Shown: one piece after another, positions 15,428 through 16,993 of the stretch | Numbering within the stretch: the stretch's first letter is position 1 | Layout of the letters: each line of letters opens with the position of its first letter | Origin: Candidatus Atribacteria bacterium | Lineage (GTDB): Bacteria > Atribacterota > Phoenicimicrobiia > Phoenicimicrobiales > Phoenicimicrobiaceae | DNA: 16,993 nt | Assembly: GCA_003513845.1 (NCBI GenBank) | Contig: DOTB01000060.1 | Location: forward strand, 1-16,993 | Direction of reading: 5' to 3' | Position numbers and translations under genes: made by a program | The notes under the pieces: generated by a model | Database searches by the model: none | What the model was told of the DNA's origin: nothing | What the model saw: only the letters and a program-made list of their open reading frames with translations

Positions 15428-16732
15428 TTATTTTCTCCCTACTCCCTCGTAAGTGAAGCCTAAGGATTTTAAGGTGGCTGGGTCGTATAAGTTTCTTAAG
15501 TCGAGCAGGATGGGAGATTTGAGTAATTTTTTTATTTTTGATAAATCAATATTTCTAAACTGGTTCCACTCGGTAGCAATTACCAATGCGTCACCATCCT
15601 GGGCGGTTTCGTATTCATCCTGGAAATAGGTTAAGTTGGGTAGAATTTTGCGAGCATTTTCCATTGCCAGAGGGTCAAAACATCTGATGTACACACCTTC
15701 TTTAAGTAAGAGTTGGATAATATCAATTGCCGGGGATTTTCGAATATCATCGGTATTTTGTTTGAAAACCAGACCTAAGATGGCAATGGTTTTACCTTTA
15801 AGGTCTTCCAAGTGGTGTTTTATTTTTTCTACCATCAGTTCTCTTTTACGCTTGTTGGCTGAGACTACTGCCTTTAAGGTTTTAAATTCATATCCCAAGT
15901 TTTCGGCAATGCTACAGAGAGCCTCAGTATCTTTGGGAAAACAGGAGCCTCCATAGCCGGGACCGGGATGTAGGAACTTGGGACTGATACGTCCATCCAT
16001 ACCCATAGCCTTGGCTACTTGATGGACATCGGCTCCTACTCTATCACAGAGGTTGGCAATCTCATTAATAAAGGTAATTTTGGTGGCTAAGAAGGCATTA
16101 CAGGCATATTTGATTAATTCGGCAGTTTCCGGATTGGTAATTACAAAGGGTGTGTCTATAAGATAAAGGGGGCGGTAGATTTCCCTCATAACCTCCCGAG
16201 CTTCTTCCTCTTCGGTGCCAATGACTACTTTGTCGGGGTGAAAAAAGTCCTGCACTGCTCTTCCTTCTCGCAAAAACTCCGGGTTAGAAACTACTAGAAA
16301 AGAAACTGCTGGGTTCAGATGGAGGAGGGTTTCCTTCATCCACCGATTTGTTCCCACTGATACGGTGCTTTTGGTAACCACTATCTTAGGCTTTTTGCTC
16401 TCTCGGGCGATGGTTCTCACTGCTTCTTCAAGATAGCTCAAATCAGCCTCTCCATCATCCCGGGAAGGAGTGCCCACAGCAATGAAAATAATATCATTAT
16501 CCCGTATGGCTTTCTTGGGGTCTTTCTCCAGGAAAAATCTTCCTTCTTTTCGATTACGCTTCAGGTAGTCTTCCAATCCCGGTTCGTAAAAAGGAATAGT
16601 CTCCCTCGCCAGGAGGTCAATTTTCTCTCCGTCGATATCTGTGCAAGTCACCCTATTCCCAAAATCCGCTAACCCTACTCCACAGACCAACCCTACATAA
16701 CCTGTGCCTAATATGGCTATCTTGTAAGTCAT
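15428..16732 (-). CDS. ugd: UDP-glucose 6-dehydrogenase (complete)
   Basis: Converts UDP-glucose to UDP-glucuronate by two NAD-dependent oxidations. The 434 residues cover the whole family: Rossmann motif GTGYVGL at 9-15, FYEPGLE at 48-54, FIAVGTPS at 83-90, KSTVSVGT at 121-128, VSNPEFLREG at 148-157, central helix KYACNAFLATKITFINE, the catalytic Cys264 in GYGGSCFPKD, and the C-terminal domain with GLVFKQNTDDIRKSPA. Start ATG at 16732 with GAGG 5 bases upstream. It is a divergent paralogue of the truncated copy at the left edge and lacks the 46-residue insertion. A palindrome lies directly upstream and a hairpin repeat directly downstream. UDP-glucuronate could serve the glycosyltransferases of the neighbouring operon. 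Confidence 0.97.
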   Translation of the reverse strand: MTYKIAILGTGYVGLVCGVGLADFGNRVTCTDIDGEKIDLLARETIPFYEPGLEDYLKRNRKEGRFFLEKDPKKAIRDNDIIFIAVGTPSRDDGEADLSYLEEAVRTIARESKKPKIVVTKSTVSVGTNRWMKETLLHLNPAVSFLVVSNPEFLREGRAVQDFFHPDKVVIGTEEEEAREVMREIYRPLYLIDTPFVITNPETAELIKYACNAFLATKITFINEIANLCDRVGADVHQVAKAMGMDGRISPKFLHPGPGYGGSCFPKDTEALCSIAENLGYEFKTLKAVVSANKRKRELMVEKIKHHLEDLKGKTIAILGLVFKQNTDDIRKSPAIDIIQLLLKEGVYIRCFDPLAMENARKILPNLTYFQDEYETAQDGDALVIATEWNQFRNIDLSKIKKLLKSPILLDLRNLYDPATLKSLGFTYEGVGRK

Positions 16733-16745
16733 TTTACCTCATTTA

Positions 16746-16777
16746 CCAGACCAGTCTAAACTGCCAGTCTGGTCTGG
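16746..16777. repeat. Inverted repeat in the leader of the complete ugd
   Basis: Arms CCAGACCAG (16746-16754) and CTGGTCTGG (16769-16777) pair perfectly and can extend inward after one mismatch. The repeat lies 14-45 bases upstream of the ATG on the transcribed strand. It could be an operator, a leader hairpin, or another mobile palindrome. No U-tract follows on the minus strand, so it is not a terminator there. A TATAAT on the minus strand at 16813-16818 could be the -10 of a promoter upstream, without a clear -35. Confidence 0.6.
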
Positions 16778-16842
16778 ATTACTCCTTTTATCAAAAAATT
16801 TTTTATATTTTTATTATATCTTTATTTATTATATTTTACTTT

Positions 16843-16993
16843 TCACCCTCACCCCTCCCTCTCCTTCAAGGGAGAGGGAAGAGATGGAACCCTCTCCCTT
16901 GAAGGAGAGGGAAGAAATGGAATCCTATCCCTTGAAGGGAGAGAGGTGAAGATGAAATGTCCTCCCTTTGAGGGAGAGGAAAAAATGGAAGCC
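16843..16993. repeat. Array of four palindromes with 33-36 base period (runs off window)
   Basis: After the start module ttcaccctcaccc come four related palindromes of 21-23 bases built on CCCTCTCC / GGAGAGGG: 16857-16878, 16890-16911, 16924-16946 and 16960-16980. They are separated by 11-13 base spacers that resemble aagagatggaa. Start-to-start distances are 33, 34 and 36. The start module and palindromes are those of the elements at 57-193 and 15324-15400, so this is the same family with more units. The rest of this intergenic region (16733-16842) is AT-rich and shows no gene. Confidence 0.8.

Noticed and set aside
15636..15956. Plus-strand 106-codon open frame
   Set aside because: Antisense to the complete UDP-glucose dehydrogenase, whose motifs are intact throughout.
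16843..16993. CRISPR array
   Set aside because: The period looks CRISPR-like, but the repeated units are palindromes that vary between copies, the spacers are only 11-13 bases and resemble each other, and no cas gene is nearby.

Overview
The window looks like part of a genome from an uncultured, AT-rich bacterium. No gene here fixes the phylum. The many palindromic intergenic repeats resemble those in genomes of uncultured candidate phyla, but that is an impression and not a placement. Every gene I support lies on the minus strand.

Layout, in transcription order from right to left. At 16843-16993 an array of short palindromes runs off the window edge. A complete UDP-glucose 6-dehydrogenase gene follows (15428-16732). 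Next is a 559-base non-coding stretch (14869-15427) with one copy of a hairpin repeat, a small element whose ends match the insertion sequence at the other side of the window, two GGCAC-type palindromes, and a possible promoter. Then comes a packed ten-gene operon (14868 down to 2662; gaps of 17 bases or less, several overlaps): a PaaK-like adenylate-forming ligase, a small DxDDT terpene-cyclase-like protein, a UbiA prenyltransferase fused to a CrtC/AttH-like domain, a B12-binding-type radical SAM protein, a radical SAM protein with a SPASM/twitch-like tail, a membrane plus coiled-coil protein of unknown function, three paralogous family-2 glycosyltransferases with membrane tails, and a fourth divergent one. 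An IS1182-like insertion sequence (about 693-2590) follows, then the start of a second, divergent UDP-glucose dehydrogenase gene cut by the window edge.

Working model (inference): the operon makes and glycosylates a prenylated, cyclised lipid or aromatic product. The ligase would activate an acid, UbiA would prenylate it, the DxDDT and CrtC-like domains would cyclise or hydrate it, the two radical SAM enzymes would modify it, and the four glycosyltransferases would add sugars. The flanking UDP-glucose dehydrogenases would supply UDP-glucuronate. I do not recognise this combination as a characterised pathway.

The most striking sequence-level observation is in the left-hand UDP-glucose dehydrogenase. 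About 46 residues are inserted in frame in the NAD-binding domain, encoded by the same palindromic repeat found intergenically at 15324-15400. In the same reading frame both copies encode a related peptide. This resembles the palindromic elements known inside Rickettsia proteins.
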